DNA from: Bythopirellula goksoeyrii | GTDB taxonomy: Bacteria > Planctomycetota > Planctomycetia > Pirellulales > Lacipirellulaceae | DNA length: 64,000 bases | Direction of reading: 5' to 3' | Assembly (NCBI RefSeq): GCF_008065115.1 | Contig: NZ_CP042913.1 | Span: 3,879,658 to 3,943,657 of the forward strand | Part shown: positions 45,058-53,184 of the stretch, piece by piece | Position numbering within the stretch: position 1 is the stretch's first letter | Layout of the letters: the number at the start of each line of letters is the position of its first letter | Made by a program: the position numbers and the translations under genes | Notes under the pieces: generated by a model | What the model saw: only the letters and a program-made list of their open reading frames with translations | Told to the model about the DNA's origin: nothing | Databases searched by the model: none

Positions 45058-45414
45058 GACGGGGTATCCTGGAGAAGCGACGGGCACACAACACCAACAG
45101 AGCCACCGCCCGATGGCCCCCCGCCTCTCGGCAAATTACCACCAGACAGACCCCTGCGAGGAGTATAAACCGGGATTTCCCATTTGGGTTGAGCCTGGAA
45201 CCGCTCCAAGCCTAAATCGTTCCCTATGTTAACATCGCGCCCCCCCCCCGTGTCTAGCGCGTGGTGATTTTTCTCCATTTTTTCTTCCATCCGATGCTGG
45301 AAACTGCGAATCGGTTCCCGTCGAGTCGTTTTTCAGCGGCGAAGTGCTGGTCCTGCGCAGAACTTCTCCGCTGGGAACCTCGTTTTCCACTCTTTGTTTC
45401 GCTCCCGAGTCACA
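45058..45414. other. gap with a run of ten C, end of IS remnant
   Basis: The stretch between the LEPR protein start and the transposase remnant holds ten consecutive C residues (45240-45249) and the sequence beyond the transposase stop. It may include the former right end of the IS1380-type element. No terminal inverted repeat can be confirmed because the left half of the element is missing. Confidence 0.35.
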
Positions 45415-46032
45415 TCACTCGACCAGAGGCGGCGGCTTTGCCAGCTGCGCAATGCGGTCGAGAATGTCTGCGAACAATCGCCTTGGCACCGCCACCTCGG
45501 TCAGTTGAAAGAACACTTACTTCGAATGCCGCGTCACCTTGGCTCCGATCTTCACCAGCTTTTCCCGCAGCGTCGTCAGCGACCAGTGCTGAAATGGTTT
45601 CGGCAGTGCCAACCGCCGCAGAAAATTCGCCAAGTTGTACGCCAAGGCAAACAGTTGCAGGCGCGTCTGGTTGTACTTGAACGTGCGGCAGGAGAGCTTC
45701 GTCCATTTGACGGCGTTCTTGCCTTCCTTGATCCACTGCTCCCCCGTGCCGCGACCGTTGTAGAATTGCACCACATTCTTGGATTGTTTGCTCAGGTTGG
45801 TCACGATGAACCCAACGCGTGAAAACAATTCGCCAGCGTGCCATTCGATCTTGGCGACCACGCGCCCCGCTCGCTCCCACGACTTCGCTTGATACTGGAA
45901 ACTGTGATAGAAGACCTTCGGCTTGTGCGACGGACGGCCCACGGGTCGGGTTAGCAGATGCTCGATTTCCCGCTCCAGTACGAAGTTGGACTTGATGCGA
46001 ATGGTGTATCTCAGATTGAGACACCTCTGCAA
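45415..46032 (-). pseudogene. IS1380-type transposase, C-terminal half, broken
   Basis: The frame read leftward from about 46017 gives RYTIRIKSNFVLEREIEHLL, VVAKIEWHAGELFSRVGFIV, YNGRGTGEQWIKEGKNAVKW and LQLFALAYNLANFLRRL, all hallmarks of IS1380-family (DDE group 1) transposases. The catalytic E lies in GRGTGEQWIKEGKNA. It is only the C-terminal ~200 of about 450 residues. A TAA at 45517-45519 interrupts it after TRHSK; in the same frame the family ending FQLTEVAVPRRLFADILDRI continues to TGA 45415-45417. Immediately upstream the frame hits a stop and joins dispersed-repeat and intron sequence, so the N-terminal half is absent. Confidence 0.8.
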
Positions 46033-46067
46033 CTTCGGAGAAGCCCCAATTCAACGCGGACCAGGTG

Positions 46068-46134
46068 GCCCTGGGTGATTACTCACCCAGGGCTCCCACA
46101 GACCCGTACGTGCCCGCATTAGAGCATACGGTTC
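46068..46134 (-). ncRNA. group II intron domains V and VI
   Basis: The domain V candidate occupies 46101-46134: 34 bases, with GAACCGT pairing with ACGGGTC at the ends. Domain VI has the perfect stem GCCCTGGGTGA/TCACCCAGGGC with a GNRA-type GTAA loop. Their position directly after the reverse transcriptase stop is as expected. The upper stem of domain V is weak, so splicing competence is uncertain. Confidence 0.6.
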
Positions 46135-46140
46135 CTCAAA

Positions 46141-47478
46141 TCATGGTTTCACTGCGTGACGAAGCTGCGAGCGAACGGCGCGCGCCGGAGCAAGCGGGTA
46201 ACGACGGAGCAATGCGCAGAATTTCTGCCAGTGCATCGAGCGGATGTTGTTGCGGCGGTTAAGCCACTTACGCCATCGGTTCTCGACTTCTTGGCGAAAC
46301 CGGTTCATTGCTTCCGAGTTCCCTGTAACTCCGTAATACGCATAGTGTCCACGTAGCTTCTGGTTGAGCTTTTGCTGCTGCTCTGCAAGCGACAAGTGTC
46401 GATTGTCGTGGCACCATTGATCGATGCGACGAACAGCGCGGGTGAAACGATCCGTGGCAGTCTTGAGCTTGACCACCCAATAGCCCTTCAGGGATTTCGC
46501 CCAGTAGTGGGTGAATCCAAGCAGGTCAAACGTGCCAGGACGATCGTCGTCCTTCGTCCGTGAAGACGGGGGACGGAACGATATAAGTTTCGTCTTGGTC
46601 GGGTGGACAGTCAGCCCATACTTACCAAATCGTTTCGGAAGGACTTCCAGCACGCGTTCAGCATCGCGAGGATCGCAAAAGCCGATCACGAAATCATCCG
46701 CATAGCGGATGAGGAAAGCCTTCCCACGCAGGCGGGGCTTCACTTCTTGTTCGAACCAGAGGTCCAGCACGTAGTGCAAGAACACGTTCGAAATCAAGGG
46801 AGAAACAACACCACCCTGGGGCGATCCAGAGTCCGGGTAACTGACGTTACCATCTTCCATCACGCCCGCTTTCAACCACTTGTCGATCAGACGCAGCAAC
46901 ACGCCATCACGCACCCTCTGTCGGAGAAACTGCCTGAGATGTTGATGATCCAGATTATCGAAAAACTTCCGGATATCGACCTCCAAAACTGTCACGCCCG
47001 TCCGCCGATGGCGCATCGTCTGGTCACGGAAGGAACTCAATGCATCGTGTGCCGAGCGGCCACGTCGAAATCCGTAGGAACAGTCCAAGAAGTCCTGCTC
47101 ATAGATCGGATCCAGTAACATGACCACCGCACGCTGAAGGATTTTATCCTCCAGCGTGGGTATTCCGAGCGGACGAGTCTCCGTGGTGGAGCCGCCTTTC
47201 GGAATGTGCACTCGTCGCACAGGAGGAGCCTTATAGGTGCCGGACTTCGCGCGGTCGAGCAGGCTTTGAAGGTTGCCCTCCAAATCCTGTTCATATTGTT
47301 CCGCGGTCACTCCGTCGACACCAGCAGCACCGTCCTTACGCGTGCATCGATAAGCATCCTTTAACCAGTCAATGTCCATCAGATAGGCGAGCGAAGTGAA
47401 GGCCATCTCTGAAGACCGTCTCGCCAACGCTGCTATCCGTCTCTGTTTCGTGTACACGTCTATCGAATTTCGAGGCAT
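46141..47478 (-). CDS. ltrA: group II intron reverse transcriptase/maturase
   Basis: The 445-residue protein has reverse transcriptase blocks RPLGIPTLEDKILQRAV, CSYGFRRGRSAHDAL, VLEVDIRKFFDNLDH, GSPQGGVVSPLISNVFLHYV and the catalytic YADD (259-262) in FLIRYADDFVIGF. The maturase (X/GIIM) domain covers about 330-430 (LNQKLRGHYAYYGVTGN, WLNRRNN). There is no HNH endonuclease, as in several bacterial intron classes that home to nicked or single-stranded DNA. It assists splicing and copies the intron RNA into DNA. Length and motifs are intact, so the protein may be active even though its surroundings are degraded. Confidence 0.93.
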   Translation of the reverse strand: MPRNSIDVYTKQRRIAALARRSSEMAFTSLAYLMDIDWLKDAYRCTRKDGAAGVDGVTAEQYEQDLEGNLQSLLDRAKSGTYKAPPVRRVHIPKGGSTTETRPLGIPTLEDKILQRAVVMLLDPIYEQDFLDCSYGFRRGRSAHDALSSFRDQTMRHRRTGVTVLEVDIRKFFDNLDHQHLRQFLRQRVRDGVLLRLIDKWLKAGVMEDGNVSYPDSGSPQGGVVSPLISNVFLHYVLDLWFEQEVKPRLRGKAFLIRYADDFVIGFCDPRDAERVLEVLPKRFGKYGLTVHPTKTKLISFRPPSSRTKDDDRPGTFDLLGFTHYWAKSLKGYWVVKLKTATDRFTRAVRRIDQWCHDNRHLSLAEQQQKLNQKLRGHYAYYGVTGNSEAMNRFRQEVENRWRKWLNRRNNIRSMHWQKFCALLRRYPLAPARAVRSQLRHAVKP

Positions 47479-48080
47479 TCGTCGTGTTTCTCAAAAACGG
47501 TTCCATGATTCGACGTCTCGCTTCCCTCCACTGGCTCCAACAGGGTGAAGTTCGCCAGTTTCAACGGTACTATCAAGACGCTATGACTTCCTGCTACCCA
47601 TCTCGCCGCACTTCGTTTCCTTCGCTTGGCGATACCTCGGTTGCACTCGTTCTCTTTCGCTCCTTGACGGACGAGTAAGCCGCCAAGGCCTGGAGTTGGT
47701 AACCCGGTGTCTCCATCCGGGATGTTGCCGAGGAAGCAACAGGATCTCCCAAGTTCCTGGGGAACCTCAATCATCCGTTTGCACATGTTCCAAACCGACG
47801 CCGGCAGGACTGCTTGCACCAGACCATACAGTGCAGCAGCGTGGCCCTTGGTCATCAAAAGGCAAAGGCTCCCACGATTGGGTCTTTCGACGCTCAATAG
47901 CATGGCTTTCGGACTCGCTGCGGGCACCGAGCGGAGCTTGGTCGGCTTCGCAGAGCCGGTCACCCGGCACCACGCAAAACTCGCTTCCAGTTGCGGGTCA
48001 GGCTCTACTGGACGGGGTTCTCACCCGCAAGGTTCCGATGAAAGGTTTCAAAGTTGTACTTTACATCTCATTCCCCCTTC

Positions 48081-48155
48081 CCAAGCTTTGCTTGGCGCAA
48101 CTGATGCAACCTCTTTCAGTTGGCCCATCGCCGAACTGAAGGAGGATGTGCAGAC
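48081..48155 (+). repeat. dispersed hairpin repeat, copy 9, at intron edge
   Basis: The copy has the hairpin CCAAGC-TTT-GCTTGG (48081-48095), then CTGATGCAACCTCTTTCAGT, then CATCGCCGAACTGAAGGAGG. It sits directly outside the proposed 5' end of the group II intron. A further fragment (GACACCTCTGCAACTTCGG near 46020) lies at the other intron edge. The gap to 48465 contains no other gene. Confidence 0.6.
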
Positions 48156-48465
48156 CAAATCCATTTAGGCAGTTACCGTTGGTGTGGGAGGTTAGATTCA
48201 AGAATGGGATCTATCCACCGAGAGTTGGCATGTCGTTTGCTCCTTTTATTCTCCTAGGTCTTCACATGGTACGTGAGAGGCCGATTACCCTTGGTTTTTT
48301 GAGCCAGTCCGTTGTGCCGGGGGCGTACAGCGTGCGTAATCGCACTGTGCCCCTGTGACAGAATGGGGGTGTCTTATCAGGGGAGGGCATTCCCGTTGAC
48401 TCGCCCGCGGCGGGGCGAGGGTCGCCGTCGGCATGAACACTGGTCCCAGGAAAGGGAGGTGTATC

Positions 48466-49938
48466 ATGCGATGTCGCATTCGAAATATAGTACCGGCTAC
48501 TCTGTATATGCCCACGGCAGTGTTACGACCTGGAATCACTCTTAGGTCCTCAGGACAGAAGGCTGAGCAAATCATCTCCAATAGAAGTCTTCGGTTTTCG
48601 GAGGTGACCATCAGTAGTTTTCTGATCTCTAGTTTTTTCGTAACGATTCTAATTTGCCCGCAATATCTATTCGGGAAAGAGGTTTTCGATCAGCAGACAA
48701 CCCAGCAAGCTAGTCGAAGTGAGGCCGAGACACCCTTACGTTGGATATTTGTACCTGATGACGTAATTCGTGTTGAAATGGAAGTCAATGAAACAGTGGT
48801 TGACGATGAAAACAAGGAGTATCAAACCAAACGCATTTATGATTATCGGTGGACCGTGAACTCAGTGGACTCGGATGGAACAGCTACTCTCACAGTCACT
48901 TTCGATCGCATTCAATTTCATAGTGAATGGTTCTCCTTCGACTATGACAGCCAAACAGACGACGCCACTGTCGGTACATCAGTCGACAGCGAAAGGTATT
49001 CGATGCTTTATGAATTCCGGGCAATGAGGAGTTCGCAGTTCGAAATTGAGGTTACTTCTCGTGGTGCCGTCAAGCAAATAGTGGCAGCAGAGTCCGTGGT
49101 CGGGCCAATGCAGTTCACTCCAGGAGATTGGCCTGGGTTACCAGAGAAACCCGTGAAGATTGGCGATTCATGGACTTTAAACAGCGAACTGAATGTTGAC
49201 TATATCCATTCCCACGGTCAGGCCACCTATGAACTTGTCAGCCTGGAACGGAAGGATGAGAAACTCTTATGCGACATCAGAGGAAATTCCCTCTTTTCGG
49301 AACACACTGGCCTACCACCCAAATCGGAGATAGGAGCAATAGAAAGTAAGAGTCACTTTGACCCGAAGGCGGGAATGTTTATGGACGAAAAGCTCTCGTC
49401 GAAACTTCGATCAGAGATCGCTCCTGGAGAAAACGTCAGCATCACTGTCGACGTCACGCGGCGTCTCTTCCCCTGCGAAAAACAAGTTGAGCAGACGGAA
49501 AGAAACGGGGAGTACCTCTTCGTGTTCGACAAAGGAATTGCCAAGCCAATAGTTCTTGCTGGCGTTCCAGTGGGCGTTCACAATGACACCGTGAGTGAGC
49601 TGTTGCATTTGAACTTTTACCATACCTGGACGGACACCGACAAAGATGGGATGCCTATTCCTGAAGAATTGACTGGTATCTCGACTCGCTTTTCTGCGGG
49701 TGATCCAGTTCATTTCTCTCTGATTATAGTCGGCCTTAAGGACGCAGAGTTGTACTTCAATATCCTCTGCTCACAAGGGCGATATGAAAGGAATGTGATT
49801 CCAATCCGGGATAATATCTGGTACGCAATGCGAACAGTCCCTGAACTGGAGCCTGGAGTCTATTTCTTCGAATTCTTTGTGAACGAACGTCATCTGGTTC
49901 GCATTCCGATCCAAGTTGCCCCTTCACTCGATCCGTGA
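48466..49938 (+). CDS. secreted or anchored hypothetical protein
   Basis: The 490-residue protein starts at 48466, with GGGAGGTG close upstream; an earlier in-frame ATG at 48433 lacks such a site. A hydrophobic segment near residues 48-66 (VTISSFLISSFFVTILIC) acts as a late signal peptide or anchor. The remainder is beta-rich (VIRVEMEVNETVVDD, ATLTVTFDRIQF) with RSEIAPGENVSITVDVTRR. The first two-thirds resemble planctomycete secreted proteins of the DUF6263 kind, a tentative match. It is the first gene of a same-strand run to 56610. Confidence 0.65.
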   Translation: MRCRIRNIVPATLYMPTAVLRPGITLRSSGQKAEQIISNRSLRFSEVTISSFLISSFFVTILICPQYLFGKEVFDQQTTQQASRSEAETPLRWIFVPDDVIRVEMEVNETVVDDENKEYQTKRIYDYRWTVNSVDSDGTATLTVTFDRIQFHSEWFSFDYDSQTDDATVGTSVDSERYSMLYEFRAMRSSQFEIEVTSRGAVKQIVAAESVVGPMQFTPGDWPGLPEKPVKIGDSWTLNSELNVDYIHSHGQATYELVSLERKDEKLLCDIRGNSLFSEHTGLPPKSEIGAIESKSHFDPKAGMFMDEKLSSKLRSEIAPGENVSITVDVTRRLFPCEKQVEQTERNGEYLFVFDKGIAKPIVLAGVPVGVHNDTVSELLHLNFYHTWTDTDKDGMPIPEELTGISTRFSAGDPVHFSLIIVGLKDAELYFNILCSQGRYERNVIPIRDNIWYAMRTVPELEPGVYFFEFFVNERHLVRIPIQVAPSLDP

Positions 49939-49960
49939 GCGAAAACCAAAGCAAGCCATC

Positions 49961-50416
49961 ATGGGTGAAAAGATGAAAAACAAATGGGTCATCACGATGG
50001 TCGTCGGGTATGTTCTACTGTTCCTAACCTATTTTTTCTCATCTGGAACTCGCGGCGATCTGTGGTTTATGCTTCATTATTATCGAATGGAAATCGTGCT
50101 CGTCAGAGGAACGCATTTCGGAGATAGTTTAACCAATGGTCATTGGGAGGGAAGAGTCGCTATTCCATCGAAATATCCGCTTTATTTGTCGGTTGGACTT
50201 ATTTTAGCGGGCACTGGAATGGCGATTAGAAATGACACGAAAGAGCATTCTCGCCGAACCGTCCAACAAATTAAAAACCGTCCAGTTGTTGGCCACGGCA
50301 AACCCGCTGATGCCGCTGAAACATCGACCGCTGCAAAGCCAAACCAAGCCCGAACTCTTTCAACTTCATGCCAGCAACCCTGCGAGGACGGAAGTCTCGA
50401 TCAAAGGAGGTGTGCG
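49961..50416 (+). CDS. membrane protein frame fused to the next gene
   Basis: The frame from ATG 49961 gives a protein with two membrane helices (WVITMVVGYVLLFLTYFF and YLSVGLILAGTGMAI) separated by GTRGDLWFMLHYYRMEIVLV, followed by a hydrophilic linker. It has no stop codon of its own: the frame runs straight into the PEP-CTERM gene at 50417. It is either translated as one 376-residue fusion or has lost its natural stop. The start overlaps the end region of the preceding gene by position (22 bases after its stop). No family is recognised. Confidence 0.5.
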
Positions 50417-51091
50417 ATGCGATGGTTGACGATCAGTGCGGCGGTAGTCGGGGCGGCTCTCGGTCTCGGCAGTTTTTCCGATGGTGTTCACGCTGCTCCT
50501 GTGGTTTACTCTGGTAGCGACAATGGAAGTACTTCGCTCGTCGGGTCGCCAAATTCTTCAGCTGCTGCAGCGGCATTCGACCTTACTACCGGAGCCTTAG
50601 CAATGCTTGACTTTGAGACAGCGTTACCTGCGGGAGTGACCATATCTGGCGGTACCATAGGAGACGCAGATGATGTGTGCGCCACAGCGAACCTCCACTG
50701 TTACGCCACAAGCCCAGTGAATGTTCTCCGAAACAATGGGACGACTATTCAGTTCTCAGACCCGATTAATGCCGTTGGCGCGTACTTCACTGGGTGGCAA
50801 ATCGATGGTCAAGAAATGCTCATCAGGTATGCAAACGGGGAAGAGGCAGCAATCGAGATGCCCCCCGGGAATTTCGCAGGCGGGACCATTTTCTTTGGCT
50901 TCATTGATAATGGCGCCTCGATCACCCGTATCACATATGTAGCTGGGAACCCCAACAACACTGACGCGGTTGGAATCGACGACATAAGGTACGGCGTTGT
51001 CATTCCCGAACCATCGTCGACCATCTTGTCGTTTTCGGCTTATGTTGTTTTGATTCAATTGAGACGCATGAAATTCCGCTTCGGCGTTTGA
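50417..51091 (+). CDS. PEP-CTERM secreted protein
   Basis: The 224-residue protein starts at ATG 50417 directly after AAAGGAGGTGTGCG, an almost full anti-16S match, even though the frame is open upstream. The signal peptide is LTISAAVVGAALGLGSFSDG (cleavage near VHAA). The middle (MLDFETALPAGVTISGG; VGAYFTGWQIDGQEM; FFGFIDNGASITRITYVAGN; GIDDIRYG) fits the beta-sandwich of PEP-CTERM choice-of-anchor proteins. The tag is VVIPEPSSTILSFSAYVVLI followed by QLRRMKFR. It is expected to be processed by an exosortase encoded elsewhere. Confidence 0.83.
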   Translation: MRWLTISAAVVGAALGLGSFSDGVHAAPVVYSGSDNGSTSLVGSPNSSAAAAAFDLTTGALAMLDFETALPAGVTISGGTIGDADDVCATANLHCYATSPVNVLRNNGTTIQFSDPINAVGAYFTGWQIDGQEMLIRYANGEEAAIEMPPGNFAGGTIFFGFIDNGASITRITYVAGNPNNTDAVGIDDIRYGVVIPEPSSTILSFSAYVVLIQLRRMKFRFGV

Positions 51092-51236
51092 CCTGGGCAA
51101 ACTGGCCGGTTCACTACGGTGCATCGATCGAACCACCACGTGCGAGTTAGCCCAGAACATTGCAGACATCGGTGGTGACAGCTCCGCGAGTTATTTCAGA
51201 GATGCCACGACCGATGAAATGAAGGAGATTTAAACT

Positions 51237-51896
51237 ATGGATACAAGACTCTTGTTTTGTTTCGCAGTTTTGACTGGTGTGCAGCACGGTGAAGTGAGAG
51301 CCGAACACGTGCGCTGGGAAATTGCCGACGGAGGGAATGGGCATTGGTATGAAGTTTTTCAAGGGCCGACAGATTCCTACTTCAATGGGGTTCAACGCGT
51401 TATTAATTGGCCTGAGGCCCAATTGAACGCCCAGGCTCAGGGGGGATACCTCGCGACCGTCACTTCTTCAGAAGAAAACGAGTTTGTCTTCAGTCTGACG
51501 GATTCGCCCTCGAATTGGCAGACGGATGGAATCGGCAATTATTTTGGCGCCTGGCTAGGTGCCTTCCAAGAACCTGAAACCCAAGATCCAACCGCTGGGT
51601 GGCAATGGATAACTGGAGAACCATTCGCATTCGCCAATTGGCATCCCGGCGAACCCAATGATTTGTTCGGACAAATTGATGAGAATCGGATCGCCTTCTT
51701 CGCCAGTGAAAGCTCAACCGGACAACGATCTGCCTTCTGGAATGATGAGCAAGCCACTCGACTGATCGTCACCGCCTATGTTGTCGAGTATGTCCCTGAA
51801 CCAACGAGTCTGGCGGTAGCGTTGGCAAGCTTATTTGCTTGTTCGCAGTTCAGACTCTCAGTCATGAATCAAATCGGGGAAAGGGGAATCAAATGA
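51237..51896 (+). CDS. C-type lectin fold PEP-CTERM protein
   Basis: The 219-residue protein has a short signal peptide (RLLFCFAVLTGVQHG) and a C-type lectin-like domain with the typical blocks: WPEAQLNAQAQGGYLATVTS, WLGAFQE, GWQWITGEPFAFANWHPGEP and FWNDEQA. The EPN within HPGEPND is the classical calcium/sugar-binding triplet, so carbohydrate binding is plausible. The C-terminus has YVPEPTSLAVALASLFAC followed by SQFRLS, a PEP-CTERM tag with a longer tail than usual. AAGGAG lies about 11 bases before the ATG. Its stop overlaps the next start (ATGA), so the two are coupled. Confidence 0.85.
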   Translation: MDTRLLFCFAVLTGVQHGEVRAEHVRWEIADGGNGHWYEVFQGPTDSYFNGVQRVINWPEAQLNAQAQGGYLATVTSSEENEFVFSLTDSPSNWQTDGIGNYFGAWLGAFQEPETQDPTAGWQWITGEPFAFANWHPGEPNDLFGQIDENRIAFFASESSTGQRSAFWNDEQATRLIVTAYVVEYVPEPTSLAVALASLFACSQFRLSVMNQIGERGIK

Positions 51897-53074
51897 ACCG
51901 CCCCATCACTAAGAAGCAGACGTTACAGCGGCTTCGAGCGAGAGTATGTATTGCAGCATGTGGAGTGCTCGTCGAGATATGCTTAGTTGCCGTGTCGGTC
52001 GTTGCGGAAGAGGCACCCTCTCAAGGAACTGCCGCACAGCAAGACCAGCGTTTGGAGCAGATGAAGTCTCAAAGTCCCAAGGCAACGTTGACCATTCTCC
52101 CAGTCCGTGTCGCCGGCAGATCGCTGGACAGGGTCTCGGAACTCATCGGCCTGCTGTTGGAAAAACAGGGACTAAAGAACATCGAACTAGGAGGCAAACC
52201 CTTTGATTCTGGCGAGGCCAGCGAATTACAGCAGTTGACGCAGGAGCTTGGCAAGTTCATCCAACAAAACCCTATCACCACGGACTACGCCTTGTACGTC
52301 GAATACAACGTCAAGCTACCACAGGGCGAGCTACAGGGAATTCGGAGTGTCTTTGTGGACAAACAAGGCGAGGTGGTATGGAGCGAAGTTCTGACGACGG
52401 AGAATGAAGCGCTGAAGAAACTTCAGGCTCATCGCGACCTGATGACTCTGTCATCAGAGGTCGTCGAGCGCCTAGCGCCACAACTGGGTCTCAACGAACA
52501 GACCGCCGCAGCCGCCCAGCCGGGTAAGATGGCACGACTAATGGACGAGCGGAGCGGACTGCCTCCGCAGGCAGAACGGGATGCTATGCCAAGCCGGGAA
52601 GAGCATTTCCGCCAGGCCGGACCGAATCGGACATTGCAGGTAGTGACTCCTCGCGTGCTTGGCCGTGCGACAGATGTCGCCAGCGCTCAGGCTTTGGCCA
52701 ATGGACTAAATACCGCAGCACTGTGTCAGGCCCAGCCCGCCGCAGAAGTCGTCAAGTTCACCGCGTCCCAGAAGGATCCCAATGAGTTAAAAGTCCTGTG
52801 GGATCTGGCCCGCGAGGTTCGAGATTATGTGCGACAGCATCCGCCGGAAACCGACTACGTGCTGTGTGCCGACTATGTGTTCAACCCCCAGAACTGGGAA
52901 CAGGGTATTGTGCACTTCGTTGTGTGCGACCGCCAGGGAGAGTGGGTCCTTGTCGACATGCAAAATTCACATCACAAGGATTACCAGGCCGTTCGGCCAA
53001 CATCGCAGGCTGATTGTGACCGACTGCTTGTTAAGCGAATGGAGGAACGTCTTAAGGTGGCTTCGGAGCAATAG
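51893..53074 (+). CDS. secreted protein with two similar domains
   Basis: The 393-residue protein starts at 51893, with AAAGGGGA upstream and an ATGA overlap with the lectin gene. After a signal peptide (CIAACGVLVEICLVAVSVV, cleavage near residue 38) come two similar halves. TLTILPVRVAGRSLDRVSEL...FIQQNPITTDYALYVEY...FVDKQGEVVWSEV is followed by TLQVVTPRVLGRATDVASAQ...YVRQHPPETDYVLCADY...VVCDRQGEWVLVDM. Each half reads as alternating helices and strands with a shared (I/V)RQ(N/H)PxxTDY motif. No known family is recognised. The internal duplication and coupling to a lectin suggest an envelope role. Confidence 0.7.
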   Translation: MNRPITKKQTLQRLRARVCIAACGVLVEICLVAVSVVAEEAPSQGTAAQQDQRLEQMKSQSPKATLTILPVRVAGRSLDRVSELIGLLLEKQGLKNIELGGKPFDSGEASELQQLTQELGKFIQQNPITTDYALYVEYNVKLPQGELQGIRSVFVDKQGEVVWSEVLTTENEALKKLQAHRDLMTLSSEVVERLAPQLGLNEQTAAAAQPGKMARLMDERSGLPPQAERDAMPSREEHFRQAGPNRTLQVVTPRVLGRATDVASAQALANGLNTAALCQAQPAAEVVKFTASQKDPNELKVLWDLAREVRDYVRQHPPETDYVLCADYVFNPQNWEQGIVHFVVCDRQGEWVLVDMQNSHHKDYQAVRPTSQADCDRLLVKRMEERLKVASEQ

Positions 53075-53184
53075 CAGGGCCGCAACAGGCTGGGGCGGGT
53101 GCTGACTGAGGGCTTGCCCCACCGTAAGAGGCGGTCGCTTCAGCGCCCCGACCGAACCATCACGAAGGAGGCGGAACCAGGATC

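Larger units (their letters stand above)
46040..48035 (-). mobile_element. group II intron with reverse transcriptase
   Basis: About 2.0 kb on the minus strand forms a retroelement. It has a ~550-base noncoding 5' RNA part (48035-47479), the intron-encoded reverse transcriptase (47478-46141) and a 3' RNA part. A 34-nucleotide domain V candidate lies at 46101-46134 (minus strand begins GAACCGTATG, ends CGTACGGGTC). A domain VI candidate follows at 46068-46093: an 11-bp stem with a GTAA loop on the minus strand. The exact 5' end is uncertain; TTGCGGGTGAGAACCCCG (minus, near 48034) is my best candidate, a weak match to GUGYG. Group II introns self-splice and retrohome with their reverse transcriptase. 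Confidence 0.75.

Noticed and set aside
45410-46054. 214-codon minus frame across the transposase remnant
   Set aside because: The neighbouring frame carries all IS1380 motifs; this one has no recognisable motif and is a shadow.
47460-47963. Minus-strand frame upstream of the reverse transcriptase
   Set aside because: It lies in the noncoding 5' RNA part of the group II intron; its openness is probably due to chance.
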